Positions 1-10,400 are shown, counted from the stretch's first letter. The stretch: DNA of 35,394 bases from Thomasclavelia spiroformis (GCA_018369555.1 JAGZCC010000020.1:1-35394), one strand, 5' to 3'. Notes: generated by a model not told the origin, from the sequence alone. Made by a program: numbers and translations.

Positions 1-314
1 CACGTTGAAAGATTATAGAACTATTTTGACAGACCATTAGCCTGAGGTAACCAATCCACGAATAACAGAGTGGTTAACTGTCGATAGATCTTGTTTTTTT
101 AGGTGCTTATAGGTGCTATTGAAGCACAATTAAATATAATTAATTATGAATTGAAGTTTACTCTTGACAACGGTCACTTCATAACAGGAGTAGTGAAAAT
201 TATTAGAGATAAAGATACGAACAAACAAAGCATTTTGAAATAACTTTAATCATAATTATCACCTCTCAAATTATTGTAGTATAATCTTATTTTAATTTTC
301 TTGTAAAAAAGATC
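1..314. other. Left-edge region with possible gene fragments
   Basis: No complete gene is visible here. Plus-strand codons 2-40 (ending TAG) could be the last dozen codons of a gene cut by the window edge. A second open stretch at 103-243 (GTG to TAA, 46 codons) reads like coding sequence, with the peptide ELKFTLDNGHFITGVVKI, but it has no ribosome site and follows a T-run at 92-98. Both may be remnants of decayed genes or chance. I recognise no family. Confidence 0.25.
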
Positions 315-716
315 TTAATTCATCATGTAACTTATTTGTTTTTTCTCATACGATGTTGGAAATCTCATTACTTCTTTATTTCCATCAATTTCTATTATCA
401 ACGGGACTAAATTAATTTCATATTTATCGCATATTTTTTGTAACTCTAAATCTGTGTAAATATTATTTTCTCTCATATAAGCAAAATCAAAATAATACAA
501 CTTATAGTTTTGATTGCGTAGCTCTTTTTCTACTATAGGATAAATTTCGTTACACATAGGACAATCTTTCTTTGAAAAAAATATATAACCATCATTTATT
601 TCCTCAAGAATATTTTTTTTGTTTATTTTTATCATTTTATTATCAGCAACTTTATTAGATGAACATCCTGAGATTACAGTCATTACCAATATCAACATAA
701 AAATTATTTTTCTCAT
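315..716 (-). CDS. Small thioredoxin-fold lipoprotein (CPMC motif)
   Basis: A 133-aa protein. It opens with a short basic and hydrophobic signal followed by a lipobox-like VISGC (Cys18), so it is probably a lipoprotein held on the outer face of the membrane. A CxxC motif (CPMC, about residues 52-55) follows a beta-strand-like YIFFSKKD. A later NLVPLI supplies a proline where thioredoxin folds carry their cis-Pro. This suggests a thiol-disulfide oxidoreductase, or a degenerate thioredoxin-like lipoprotein; the partner is unknown. The start is backed by AAGGAGG directly upstream. A promoter with 17-bp spacing lies at 788-816. It is transcribed alone and has no functional neighbour. Confidence 0.7.
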   Translation of the reverse strand: MRKIIFMLILVMTVISGCSSNKVADNKMIKINKKNILEEINDGYIFFSKKDCPMCNEIYPIVEKELRNQNYKLYYFDFAYMRENNIYTDLELQKICDKYEINLVPLIIEIDGNKEVMRFPTSYEKKQISYMMN

Positions 717-787
717 ATTTAACCTCCTTATAGTATATTTTTTTATTGTTGATACTGAGATAAGTATGAAATGTATTTCTTAATAAA

Positions 788-816
788 ATTATACTTTGGA
801 AATAATAAATTTGCAA
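788..816 (-). promoter_or_regulatory. Promoter for the thioredoxin-like lipoprotein gene
   Basis: On the minus strand a -35 box TTGCAA (811-816) is followed after 17 bp by a perfect -10 TATAAT (788-793). It lies about 70 bp before the ATG at 716 and reads towards the gene. Confidence 0.55.
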
Positions 817-869
817 TATATGGGCTAATCAAATCATCCTTGAAAAAAGTCAAATTATCCCATGTTTAA

Positions 870-1040
870 CAAAAATTCAAATCATTAGCTGACTGTCTAT
901 TTTTAACTGTTTCTAAATTTGCTTACTTGTTCTTAATTGGTCGCATCGACACATTACCAAAAACAATTCAGCAAATAAAGAAAGTGATATTATCAGTCAA
1001 AGAAAATTTTATTAGAGACAAAATAAGACGTTCTAGATAA
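870..1040 (+). pseudogene. Possible 3' remnant of an unidentified gene
   Basis: A 56-codon open stretch with no start codon or ribosome site, preceded in frame by TAA and ending at TAA (1038-1040). The peptide has a hydrophobic stretch (DCLFLTVSKFAYLFLIG) followed by a basic, helical tail (PKTIQQIKKVILSVKENF). Composition and codon use look like coding sequence, and the end resembles a protein C-terminus, possibly from a transposase or membrane protein. I cannot name the family. A chance open frame in AT-rich DNA is possible. Confidence 0.25.
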
Positions 1041-1500
1041 TGTTAAGATGTAAAGATATAAATAGATTAAAAAATAGTAAAATAAACAAAAATAATATTA
1101 TAAAATTCGTTAAAAAACTTATTCAAAAAATTCGTTCAAAACTTGTTTAGAAATGAAGTCAAAAGACTTCAATAAAAAAATAGTGTTCGAGCGAAATAAG
1201 TACCAAAAGACTAGTGAAATCAATGTGTTTGAGCGTAAGCGAGTTCCTTTTATATATATAATTAGTATAATTTTTATAAATCATTTAATAAATCGCTAGC
1301 ACTTATTAATTTACATAAAGCTAATTCCAAGTCTTTTTAGTATTAATAATATTATTGTTTTTCAATTAACATCACCTAAAATTTCATAAATGATACTTTT
1401 AATTACTTATTGATCTCTATTTAATTTTATTTTTTTACTTGTATAAATAAAGTTCTTTAATCTGACAATTTTTGTATGTTACTATAGACAATTTTATTTG

Positions 1501-1529
1501 TTGTAGTAAAATAAATATGTTATTATATT
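1501..1529 (+). promoter_or_regulatory. Candidate trkAH promoter
   Basis: A -35-like TTGTAG (1501-1506), a 17-bp spacer and a -10-like TATATT (1524-1529) lie 27 bp before the trkA ATG. The match is imperfect and the surroundings are AT-rich, so this is provisional. Confidence 0.4.
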
Positions 1530-1556
1530 GATTTATAAAAATTACCAGAGGGAAAT

Positions 1557-2915
1557 ATGAAAATTGTAATTATAGGTGATGGTAAAGTTGGTTTTGCTAT
1601 CGCTAAACAGTTAAGTCAGGAAGGATACGATTTAACAATCATCGAAAATAAACCACAAGTATTAAATTTAACAATGGATGTTTTAGATGTTGTTGGAGTC
1701 CAAGGAAACGGTGGCGATTATGATGTGTTAAAAGAAGCTCAAGTTAATCAAGCAGATTTAGTAATCGCAGTAACTTCAAGTGATGAGATTAATATTATAA
1801 GTTGTTTAATGGCTAAAAAAATGGGTGCTGATCATACTATTGCAAGAATTAGAAATCCTGAATATGTTAAAGGATTACGAATTTTAAAAGAGGATTTAGG
1901 TTTAAGTATGCAAATTAATCCTGAACAAACTGCTGCAAGAGAAATTGTTCGTTCATTGAGTTTTCCAAACTCAATTAAAGTAAATTCATTTGCAAAAGGA
2001 CGTTTAGAACTTGCTGAAATTAGAATTCGTGAAGAAAATTCATTAGCTAAAAAAACAATACATCAAATTGATAAATCATTAAAATCAAAAGTTCAATTTG
2101 TTGCAATTAAACGCGATGATAATGTATTACTTCCTACTGGTAATACTGTAATAGAATTAAATAATAAAGTAACATTAACTGGTTCAACAAAACAATTAAA
2201 GAAATTTTTAAGTGAAATTGGTATTATTCAAAAACGAACAGTGCATGAAATTATGATTATCGGTGGTGGTAAAATAACTTTTTATTTGATTCCAATGTTA
2301 TTAGATATGGGAATTGAAGTAAAAGTTATTGAGATAAAGGAAGAACGCTGTATAGCTTTAGTCGAAAAATTTCCACAAATTACAGTTATTCATGGAGATG
2401 GTACCGATCATGAATTGTTATTATCAGAATCATTGAGGGAAACGGATGCTTTTATTGCTTTGACTGATATTGATGAGGAAAATGTTATCATTTCAATGTT
2501 TGCTCATAATCATGGTGTTCCTAGAGTTTTACCAAAAGTAAACCGTGTTTCTTTAGGTTTCTTACTTGAAAAGCTTGGATTAGAAAATACGATTACACCT
2601 AAAAATTTAGTTACTAATCAAATCATCCAATATGTACGAGCAATGCAAAACACATTAGGAAGTAATGTAGAATCATTAATTAAAGTTGTTGATGATCGCG
2701 TAGAGATTTTAGAGTTTAGAGTACGTGATAATTGTAGTTTTATTGATGAACAGATAAAGGATTTGAAATTAAAAGATGGAATTTTAATAAGTTATATTAT
2801 TCATAGAGGTATCCCTAAGATTGCCAATGGAAATTCAAAAGTTTCTTTAGGTGATACTGTTATCATTACTAGTCATTTAAAAGGGTTGAGAGATATTAAT
2901 GATGTTCTTGCTTAA
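1557..2915 (+). CDS. trkA: Trk potassium uptake regulatory protein TrkA
   Basis: A 452-aa cytoplasmic, NAD-binding gating subunit of the Trk K+ uptake system, close to the usual 458 aa. It has the classic four-part layout: RCK_N (about 1-125), RCK_C (about 140-220), RCK_N (about 230-350) and RCK_C (about 365-450). The first Rossmann loop is GDGKVG with acidic TIIENK closing the second strand. The second reads GGGKIT rather than a full GxGxxG, so nucleotide binding there may be weaker. The start follows GAGGG with about 4 bases spacing. The 3' end overlaps trkH by 17 bases, indicating translational coupling. Binding of NAD(H) or other nucleotides to control TrkH is known for the family. Confidence 0.95.
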   Translation: MKIVIIGDGKVGFAIAKQLSQEGYDLTIIENKPQVLNLTMDVLDVVGVQGNGGDYDVLKEAQVNQADLVIAVTSSDEINIISCLMAKKMGADHTIARIRNPEYVKGLRILKEDLGLSMQINPEQTAAREIVRSLSFPNSIKVNSFAKGRLELAEIRIREENSLAKKTIHQIDKSLKSKVQFVAIKRDDNVLLPTGNTVIELNNKVTLTGSTKQLKKFLSEIGIIQKRTVHEIMIIGGGKITFYLIPMLLDMGIEVKVIEIKEERCIALVEKFPQITVIHGDGTDHELLLSESLRETDAFIALTDIDEENVIISMFAHNHGVPRVLPKVNRVSLGFLLEKLGLENTITPKNLVTNQIIQYVRAMQNTLGSNVESLIKVVDDRVEILEFRVRDNCSFIDEQIKDLKLKDGILISYIIHRGIPKIANGNSKVSLGDTVIITSHLKGLRDINDVLA

Positions 2916-4395
2916 TCGTAATTTACATAAATTTAATTGGCGAATTATTGGAAATATTATTGGACATGTTTTATTAATAGAAGGACTTCTTTTATTTCTT
3001 CCATTAGTAGTAAATACAATCTATCAAGAATCTGTAGCAATGGCTTATATACTAACAATAATCCTTTGTATTTTATTAGGATTTCCTTTATCTAGACTAA
3101 AAACAAAGCATACTTCTTATTTTGCTAAAGATGGAATGATTGCAGTTGGGTTATCATGGGTTGTTATTTCTTTGTTTGGAGCTCTTCCATTTTTCTTTAG
3201 TAAAGAAATTCCTAGTTTTGTCGATTGTTTTTTTGAAACAGTATCTGGGTTTACAACTACTGGTTCTAGTATTTTAAATGATGTTGAAGCATTGTCTCAT
3301 GCTTCATTATTTTGGCGAAGTTTTACTCATTGGGTTGGTGGAATGGGAATTTTAGTTTTTCTTTTAGCAATTGTTCCTCGTTCTAATGAACGTACGATGC
3401 ACATTATGCGCGCTGAAGCTCCTGGACCAGTTATTGGTAAACTTGTTCCTCGTTTAAAAGATAGTGCTGCTATTTTATATAAAATTTATTTAGTGTTATC
3501 AATCGTCATGGTTCTATTTTTATTGGCTGGTGGGATGCCTTTATTTGATTCACTTTGTACCGCTTTTGGTACTGCCGGGACTGGTGGCTTCGCAATCAAA
3601 AATACTAGTATTGCTTTTTATAATAGTGCTTATTTAGAAGGAATTGTAACAGTATTTATGCTTTTATTTGGAATTAATTTTAACTTGTTTTATTTTATTT
3701 TGATCAAAAATGTTAAAGCTATATTTAAAAGTGAAGAGTTAAAAGTATATTTATTGATAGTAATTGGAAGTATTGTTTTAATATCTTTGAATATTGTTTC
3801 GATGTATGATGGTGCTTTACTTGATGCATTTCGTTATGCTTCTTTCCAGATAGCCTCAATTATTTCAACAACTGGTTTTTCTACTGCTGATTTTAATTTA
3901 TGGCCTAGTTTTTCAAAGATGATTATTTTATTATTAATGACTGTTGGTGCTTGTGCTGGGTCAACTGCAGGAGGATTAAAAGTTAGTCGTTTATTAGTTT
4001 TATTAAAACAAATAAAACTTGATATTCAACATCTATTACATCCTCAAAAAGTTGATGCAATTATTGTAGATGGTAAATTAGTGGATAAAGAAGTTGTTCA
4101 TCATATTTGTAGTTATTTTTTCTGTTTTATACTTATTTTAAGTACTACATTACTTCTTGTTTCTTTAGATAATTTTGATTTAGAAACAACTATTGGTGCT
4201 TGTTTTACTTGTCTTGGCAATGTTGGCCCAGGGTTTGGTTTAGCTGGACCAGCAGGGAATTTTTCAATGTTTTCTGATCTTTCAAAAATTGTTTTATCTT
4301 TTGCAATGTTGATTGGTCGCTTAGAAATTTATCCAATCTTAATCTTTATAGCACCATTAATTCAAGTTCATAAAAAAAGAAAATTTAATAATTAA
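2899..4395 (+). CDS. trkH: Trk potassium uptake channel subunit TrkH
   Basis: A 498-aa polytopic membrane protein of the SKT (TrkH/KtrB) family that conducts K+ as a dimer gated by TrkA. The four pore-loop repeats are visible by their filter-like segments: SGFTTTGSS (about 113-121), GTAGTGGFA (about 223-231), STTGFSTADF (about 319-328) and GNVGPGFG (about 437-444). Long hydrophobic helices lie between them. Length and architecture match full-size TrkH rather than the shorter KtrB. Two ATGs are adjacent (2899 and 2902) and both lie inside the end of trkA, so translation is coupled. An intrinsic terminator follows at 4418-4440, closing the two-gene operon. Confidence 0.95.
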   Translation: MMFLLNRNLHKFNWRIIGNIIGHVLLIEGLLLFLPLVVNTIYQESVAMAYILTIILCILLGFPLSRLKTKHTSYFAKDGMIAVGLSWVVISLFGALPFFFSKEIPSFVDCFFETVSGFTTTGSSILNDVEALSHASLFWRSFTHWVGGMGILVFLLAIVPRSNERTMHIMRAEAPGPVIGKLVPRLKDSAAILYKIYLVLSIVMVLFLLAGGMPLFDSLCTAFGTAGTGGFAIKNTSIAFYNSAYLEGIVTVFMLLFGINFNLFYFILIKNVKAIFKSEELKVYLLIVIGSIVLISLNIVSMYDGALLDAFRYASFQIASIISTTGFSTADFNLWPSFSKMIILLLMTVGACAGSTAGGLKVSRLLVLLKQIKLDIQHLLHPQKVDAIIVDGKLVDKEVVHHICSYFFCFILILSTTLLLVSLDNFDLETTIGACFTCLGNVGPGFGLAGPAGNFSMFSDLSKIVLSFAMLIGRLEIYPILIFIAPLIQVHKKRKFNN

Positions 4396-4417
4396 TTTAG
4401 CTATATTTAATTACATT

Positions 4418-4440
4418 GGAGAGAATTCTCTCCTTTTTTT
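4418..4440 (+). terminator. Terminator of trkAH
   Basis: A perfect GGAGAG-AATT-CTCTCC stem (4418-4433) followed by seven T. It lies 22 bases after the trkH stop. Confidence 0.9.
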
Positions 4441-4551
4441 ACAAAAATAGTTATACTCATATCATTAACAAGAACTTTACTATACACTAGTTCAAAACTA
4501 TATTAAAATACACTCTATCCATCATTAACATATGTCGTATTTAACGCATCT

Positions 4552-4579
4552 AAAAAGTGAGCTGTTATCAGCTCACTTT
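4552..4579 (-). terminator. Terminator of brnQ
   Basis: An 11-bp perfect stem (AAAGTGAGCTG with its complement, 4554-4564 and 4569-4579) around a four-base loop. On the minus strand it ends in a T-run (4552-4556). It begins about 10 bases after the brnQ stop, and could also work on the plus strand. Confidence 0.85.
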
Positions 4580-4588
4580 ATTTATAAA

Positions 4589-5686
4589 TCAATTATTTTT
4601 ACTAGGTAAAACAATCCCAATTAAGACAATAACAATTGAAATTGGACACATAATCGATAAAACAGGAACAGAAAATTCTAATATAAAATTTAATCCAAAA
4701 CTCGAAACTACAAAACTAAATACTGTAAATATAAATAACCAATTTCCATAAGAAATTTTTGGTACAAGTTCATGAAAATATTCTGAGCAGCATGATAATA
4801 AACCTGTCGCCACATTAAAACATGCAATAAAAAAAATCGCTCCTACAATCCATTGTCCCCATGAACCAAATGCATTATTAATTGCATAAGATAAAACTTC
4901 TGCACCATTATTTGAAACTGACATGATTGAAGAGGTATGCATCCCAATATAACCAGTAACTATGTAAACAAGCCCTAATAAGATTCCTGCAACTACTCCT
5001 GCTTTCATACTTTCTTTTGCAATTTGTCTTATTTTTTTAACACCTAAAGCACAAATATTTAAAGAAATAATAATACCAAAATTTAATGCTGCTAAAATAT
5101 CCATCGTCTGATATCCTTCGACAGACCCTGTTATAAAAGCATTATCTGCATAAGAACCGGTTGCTGGTGATAAATCAAAAGGAACAACAAATACCGTTCC
5201 TAAAAAAAGAACTGTAATTAATATTAATAATATTGGTGCTGTTATTTTCCCAAGTAAATCTTTTAAACGATTTGGATGCAATGCGGCATAACCCGATAAA
5301 ACAAAAAATAAGAATGCATAAATCATTTGAGATAAAAAAGAATTTGGGATAAATGGTGCTATTGCCATTTCAAATGAAGTAGAGGCAGTTCTAGGAATAG
5401 CGACACATGGTCCAATCAATAAATAAACCAGCGTAATAAAAATTAATGTAAACTTTGGATGAAAACGATCAGTTATATTTTTCAAACCATGATGTTTTGA
5501 CACAACAATAACTGCGACAGTCGGTATAACAACTGCAGTTAAAATAAAACCAAGTATCGCTAATACAAACTGCTCTCCGCTTTTAGCGCCTATTAATGGT
5601 GGGAAAATTAAATTTCCTGCACCAAAAAACATTGAAAACAAAGTTATTCCAATAATCAAAGTATTTTTAAATGATAATTTGTCCAT
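4589..5686 (-). CDS. brnQ: Branched-chain amino acid carrier BrnQ (short form)
   Basis: A polytopic membrane protein of the LIVCS family, which imports Leu, Ile and Val with Na+ or H+. The family signature is at the N-terminus: FSMFFGAGNLIFPP. Later stretches such as RTASTSFE and the repeated hydrophobic helices also fit. I place the start at MDKLSF (5684-5686) because AAAGGAG lies seven bases upstream; a longer frame with ten extra residues has no such site. The product is 365 aa, whereas BrnQ is usually about 430-450 aa. It stops after LIGIVLPSKNN, so about two C-terminal helices appear to be missing, and the terminator follows at once. It may be a genuine short variant or a truncated, possibly inactive carrier. 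Confidence 0.85.
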   Translation of the reverse strand: MDKLSFKNTLIIGITLFSMFFGAGNLIFPPLIGAKSGEQFVLAILGFILTAVVIPTVAVIVVSKHHGLKNITDRFHPKFTLIFITLVYLLIGPCVAIPRTASTSFEMAIAPFIPNSFLSQMIYAFLFFVLSGYAALHPNRLKDLLGKITAPILLILITVLFLGTVFVVPFDLSPATGSYADNAFITGSVEGYQTMDILAALNFGIIISLNICALGVKKIRQIAKESMKAGVVAGILLGLVYIVTGYIGMHTSSIMSVSNNGAEVLSYAINNAFGSWGQWIVGAIFFIACFNVATGLLSCCSEYFHELVPKISYGNWLFIFTVFSFVVSSFGLNFILEFSVPVLSIMCPISIVIVLIGIVLPSKNN

Positions 5687-6288
5687 AACTAAACTCCTTT
5701 TAAACCTAGCATACACACTATATCAAAATATTTATCACCTGCCTACTTTAATTAGAATTTTTTCATATTTAGATACATTTTATTGATACTAACCTTGGAT
5801 TAGCAAATATAACGATTAATAACAAGACTGCATCTATATATGTCATATACTGTATCTATTGAAACACAATAACTATTTTAATAATCAAACAAATAGTAAA
5901 GTTAAAAATATTTTTATTTAGCTTTCTTTATATTTAATGTATATATCATCAGCTAATAAATTTAATACTTAATGTTATATCATTTCTTATACTAGATAGT
6001 ATCTATAATAACAATTTATCAAATGATACCTGAATAATATTGTTTTATCCAGGTATCATTTTTATTATTTATACTATAATAATTAACATATCAATTTAAA
6101 TACATACTACATAATTATAACGAATCAAAATATTAGTAAGTAATTTTAAAAACAATTCTTAAACAGTTTTAATATCGTTTTCATCAGTTATACTAAAAAA
6201 CATTAAACCTAAAAATAAATTTTGCAAGCTATTAATAATAGTTATAAAATTTATTTTGTAAAATATAGTCAAGGAGGTAATAGAGTCT
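5687..6288. other. Intergenic region between brnQ and the phosphoesterase gene
   Basis: About 600 AT-rich bases between divergently oriented genes. Besides their 5' regions, it holds a strong plus-strand terminator-like hairpin at 6021-6063 that is not downstream of any recognisable plus-strand gene. I saw no tRNA or T-box signature and no convincing open frame. Confidence 0.5.
6021..6063 (+). terminator. Orphan terminator-like hairpin
   Basis: A 12-bp perfect stem, AAATGATACCTG (6021-6032) with its complement at 6050-6061, around a 17-base loop, followed by T's to 6063. No gene ends in front of it on the plus strand: the nearest is trkH, 1.6 kb away and already terminated. It may end a small RNA or leader transcript starting somewhere after 5700. 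Confidence 0.6.
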
Positions 6289-7347
6289 ATGTATCTTTTA
6301 ATAATCAGCATTATTCTTTTTGTTGTTTTTATGTTATATTTTCGATATTTATTTAAGCATTATTTTTTTAGTAATGATAAAATAATTTTAATATTAGCAT
6401 GTTTTTGTTCAATTCCTTGTTTAAAACTCAATAGTTTATTATTTATTTTTGTAGTTCATTTTATTTTAATTTCTTTTTTAATGACAAAAATAATGAATCG
6501 TATCATAAAACAACAAAATAAAATTAAATTGACATTATTTTGTATTATTATTCCTACTATTATTTCAGTTTCTATTTTAGCTTACGGTTATACAAATATA
6601 AAAGACATTAAAAGAACAGAATATACAATTTACACTAATAAAAAATTAAACAAAGAATTTAAAATAACTATGATTTCAGATTTACATTACCCTTGTTCAA
6701 TTGATAAAAAAGAGTTACTTGAAATTATAGATAAAATAGAAAATGAAGATTCTGACGCTATTATCTTAAATGGAGATATTATTGATGAATATACAAGTGA
6801 AAGCGAAAGAAAAGAAGTTTTTCAAACGCTTGGTAATCTATCAAAAACAGCACCTGTTTTATATATATTTGGTAATCACGATACTGGTAAATATTCCTTA
6901 AATAATCATAATTCTTATGATCATTTAAAAAAATTAATTGAATCTTATAATATAAAAGTATTAGCTGACACCTCAATTACATTTGATGATTTGACAATAA
7001 TTGGTAGAAAAGAACTTTATCAGCCAAATAGAAAAGATATTTTACAATTAACAAAATCTATAAATGAGAATCAATTTAATATTATCTTAGATCACCAACC
7101 AAAAGATTTAAAAACCAGTGCTAAATCTAATATTGATCTACATTTATCTGGACATACTCACGCAGGACAGATTTTTCCTGCATACTATATATTTGAATTA
7201 TTCAATATTAATGAACTAAATTACGGTAAAGAAAAAATTGACAATATGATTGCAATAAATTCATCCGGTATAGGTGGCTGGGGCTTTCCAATTCGAACTC
7301 AAAACCATAGTGAATACGTTGTAATTAATATTAAATACAAAAGTTAA
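6289..7347 (+). CDS. Membrane-anchored metallophosphoesterase
   Basis: A 352-aa protein. The first ~100 residues form three to four hydrophobic segments. A calcineurin-like phosphoesterase domain (about 125-350) follows, with all metal-binding blocks: SDLHYP (motif I, Asp and His), NGDIID (motif II), FGNHD (motif III), DHQPKD and SGHTHAGQ (motif V). This resembles the YkuE/YaeI subgroup of membrane-bound phosphoesterases, which in other bacteria act on lipid-linked or nucleotide substrates; the substrate here cannot be told. The start is supported by AAGGAGG (6271-6277) at 11 bases. It is monocistronic and converges on the GH84 pseudogene. Confidence 0.85.
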   Translation: MYLLIISIILFVVFMLYFRYLFKHYFFSNDKIILILACFCSIPCLKLNSLLFIFVVHFILISFLMTKIMNRIIKQQNKIKLTLFCIIIPTIISVSILAYGYTNIKDIKRTEYTIYTNKKLNKEFKITMISDLHYPCSIDKKELLEIIDKIENEDSDAIILNGDIIDEYTSESERKEVFQTLGNLSKTAPVLYIFGNHDTGKYSLNNHNSYDHLKKLIESYNIKVLADTSITFDDLTIIGRKELYQPNRKDILQLTKSINENQFNIILDHQPKDLKTSAKSNIDLHLSGHTHAGQIFPAYYIFELFNINELNYGKEKIDNMIAINSSGIGGWGFPIRTQNHSEYVVINIKYKS

Positions 7348-7388
7348 AATATAAAATAGTTATCATTTTCTATTATTACTTATTTTAA

Positions 7389-7436
7389 CAAAAAAAGAGA
7401 ATGAACGTTACAGTTAATCCGTAACCATTCATTCTC
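7389..7436 (-). terminator. Terminator of the GH84 gene
   Basis: An imperfect long stem: GAGAATGA pairs with TCATTCTC, with an inner GTTAC/GTAAC, spanning 7397-7436. On the minus strand seven T (7390-7396) follow. It lies 12 bases beyond the stop of the surface gene and could also serve the convergent phosphoesterase transcript. Confidence 0.75.
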
Positions 7437-7447
7437 ATCATATTTTA

Positions 7448-10400
7448 TTAAATATGTTCTCTTTTCTTTCTACTATAGATTACACCTAATACACTTAATC
7501 CCGCTAAACTCATTAACATTCCTAATGATGTTTCATCACCAGTTTTTACACTTACTGGTGCTTTTACTGTTTGTAAGTCTGCCATTGCTTTTGCAAGAAC
7601 ATCTTTTGCATTGTCTACTTCAATCTGCGTTGCATTTGGATTATCAAATACTACTTTAGCTTCATTTAAGGCTTTTGTTAAGCCATCAAATGTTGCTTTA
7701 GTATAATTTGCACTGTTTAATCCATTAGCTTGATTAATTAAGTCTTCTAATAAACTCTTATTTGGAATTAATCTTAACTTTAAGAAGGTTGTGACTAATT
7801 CATTGTATGCATTGTTTACTTCTTCTTGCATTGCATTTTCATCGTTATATACATCAGTTACTGCTGTTAAAGCTTCATTGAATGCTGTCCATGTAGCTTC
7901 TGTGTATTTAGCTGCTTCTAAACCACTTACTTTATCAATGAATGCTTTTAAAGCAGTTTTATCACCTTTGAAGAATTCTAATTTTTGCATGATACTAGCA
8001 AGTCTGTCAAATGCTGCATCTACTTTATCTTGACTAGCACTTGCATCATTATATACTTCATTAGCCTTATCTCTTGCTGCTTTAAATTCATTAACGACTA
8101 CTGGTACAACATTTTCTAAATCTTTATCAGTAATAGCATTAGCTAAATCTAGCGCAATTTTTAAAGCTATTTTGTCTGTGTCGATTTCTTCTGGTTTCTT
8201 TTCTAATACATCAATTGCATCATTAATTGTTTTTGCCATTGCATCAACTTCTTTTTGATGTGTGATACCTAAATCTCTTACAACAGCATTAATCGCTTTT
8301 TCAACTGCAGTAAAGTCAATATAGTCATCTTTATTTAATTTATTGGCTTTTTCAATAGCTAAATCTACTTCTGTATAATCAGCCATTGTAAAGCAGGCAG
8401 CTAATTCATAGAACTTAACATTTGAATCAGCATCCCATGAGAATCTAAATTGCTCGTATTCTTCATCAAAATAGATTTCATTATACATATTTGTATAAGT
8501 TCCAATTTTTTCCCATTTTCCATCTAACAATGATTCAACACAAAGTGAAGAATTATTATTCTTTAAGAATTTTATAGTATTTTCATTAGTTAAATTAAAT
8601 GTCTTATAAACTACATTTCCAGCAGCAGTTCCAGTATTGTAATCAGTAAATAACTTCATATCAATAATATTACCAATATTTGTTCCACCTTTTACAGTAC
8701 TTATATTTTCAGGAACAGAAGTATTTACTTTAATTTCATTAACTTTAATCCATCCAGTATTTTTAATAACAATTTTGATATATTTAGCCATTTGTCCATT
8801 TAAAGAAATAGTGTTTCTTGTTGTTTGTCCTACATCAAATTCTTTAACTTGTGTCCTTTCATTATTGTTAGTTGAAATGTAAACTGTTCCTTTTTGAATA
8901 ACATCTGAACCTTTATCTCCATATAAATAAATATCATATATAGGTGCACTGTCTGCTAAAGTAATAATTAAATCTCGATTACTTCCACCTCTTAGCCAAT
9001 ATGAACTTCCTTCGTTGTTATCATACATATTTTTTGCATTACCTGAATATACAGAGCCATTTGTAATTTTTGCATCTGAAATAGCAACTTCTCCACCACA
9101 ATGAACTTTTAAGGCAGTAGCAAACGTATATGGGGTATCACTTGTATTGATTAAACGAACATATTTTGCATAAATGTTATAATAATCAGTTGTTGGGACA
9201 TCTTTCCATGTTGTTCCATCTACTGAATATTGCAATGTTAAACCTTCTGGTTTATCAATAATATCAGTAATTGTTTTCATTTGTCTGAATTCAATTCCTA
9301 AGTATTGATCTTTTCCTAATGTTTGATCAGCAACATTTAAAATATAATCTTTTTCTACTTTTCCAATAGTTGCATTTGTTGATTCTAAGTTTGTATAAAC
9401 TTTTACTTCTGCTGGAGTATTAACAGACATTTCACATAATTGAATATCTGATTGATTAAATCCTGTTGCTGGAGCTTCAAAAATTTCTTCAGCTCGATAT
9501 CTTATGAAACGTGCATTAATACCGCAATCTGTTAATTCTACATTTGGTGTATCAAATTCAGCAAATTTTGTCCAAGTTATTTTATCAATTGAATACTCTA
9601 AAACACCTTTTTTATAATATGCATATTTATCACCTTTCATTTCTTTCATTTGAATTGAAATATCTGAAATTTGAGTAACTTTACCTAAGTCAACACCAAA
9701 ATATGCATCTTTTGCTTGACCACCTAAGCTAACAGTTGTTGTATTGTCATGATCCATTGCTTTTGAATAATCAGTTGCAGAACTTCCAAACATTTCTTGT
9801 GGGATTTCAAAATCTAAAGCCTCATATAATTTCTTTTCTTCATTTTTTAATAAAGTTTCGATAAATGGATATAAATGTTTTTGAGCACATTTTTTACCAC
9901 CATGACCATTATTAGATTTATTTAATAACGCTCTACCATTTTGAATTAACTTCATTGCATCTTCAATTGATTGGTTATCATTTTTAGAAACAGGTTTTGC
10001 TTCTAATAAGGCAGTTAAAGTCTGATCCCCTGCATCAGCAATATCATACATAACATCCATCCATTGAGACATTTCTTTTGTGATGTTATTTGTACCTTTA
10101 TAATTTCTCAACACAACAATACTATCTTTAATTTCTTTAAACTTATTAATTCTAATGCTTCTTGACTATAATCTTCATTAGCATAATATTTTTTATTAAA
10201 CGCTTCAAAATATGGTTGCAAATATACTGATTCATCTACATCTCCAAATGACATCGGTGCAGCGGCACAGTTTTGTACAAAAATTTTAAAAGCTTCTAAT
10301 GCTTCTTCATCATCAGTAATAATTCTTTGCCATGAATCTTGCCATGATTGTTGACTATCATATTTTTCACTATTCCATGTATAATTAGCAATACTGAAAA

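Larger units (their letters stand above)
817..1556. other. Gene-poor intergenic region with remnants
   Basis: About 740 bases with no complete gene. It holds an open plus-strand stretch at 870-1040 without a start codon (described separately). A small perfect inverted repeat, GAAGTC-AAAA-GACTTC, lies at about 1156-1171. Two imperfect copies of a GTGTTYGAGCG element follow at about 1183-1193 and 1223-1233. AT-rich sequence then leads to the trkA promoter. It looks like a decayed insertion site. Confidence 0.4.

Noticed and set aside
1..100. Possible tRNA or structured RNA at the left edge (GGTTAAC and ACCA-like segments)
   Set aside because: The arms do not pair into a cloverleaf and only short imperfect stems form.
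4557..4751. Open frame of 64 codons on the plus strand
   Set aside because: It overlaps the brnQ 3' end and the terminator stem on the opposite strand; no family resemblance, shadow frame.
5700..6020. T-box or amino-acid riboswitch in the brnQ leader
   Set aside because: No T-box consensus or specifier-type hairpins could be found on the minus strand.
7791..8033. Plus-strand frame within the FIVAR block, also at 14201-14443
   Set aside because: It appears in both repeat copies only because the opposite-strand coding block is duplicated; low-complexity and no independent ribosome site.
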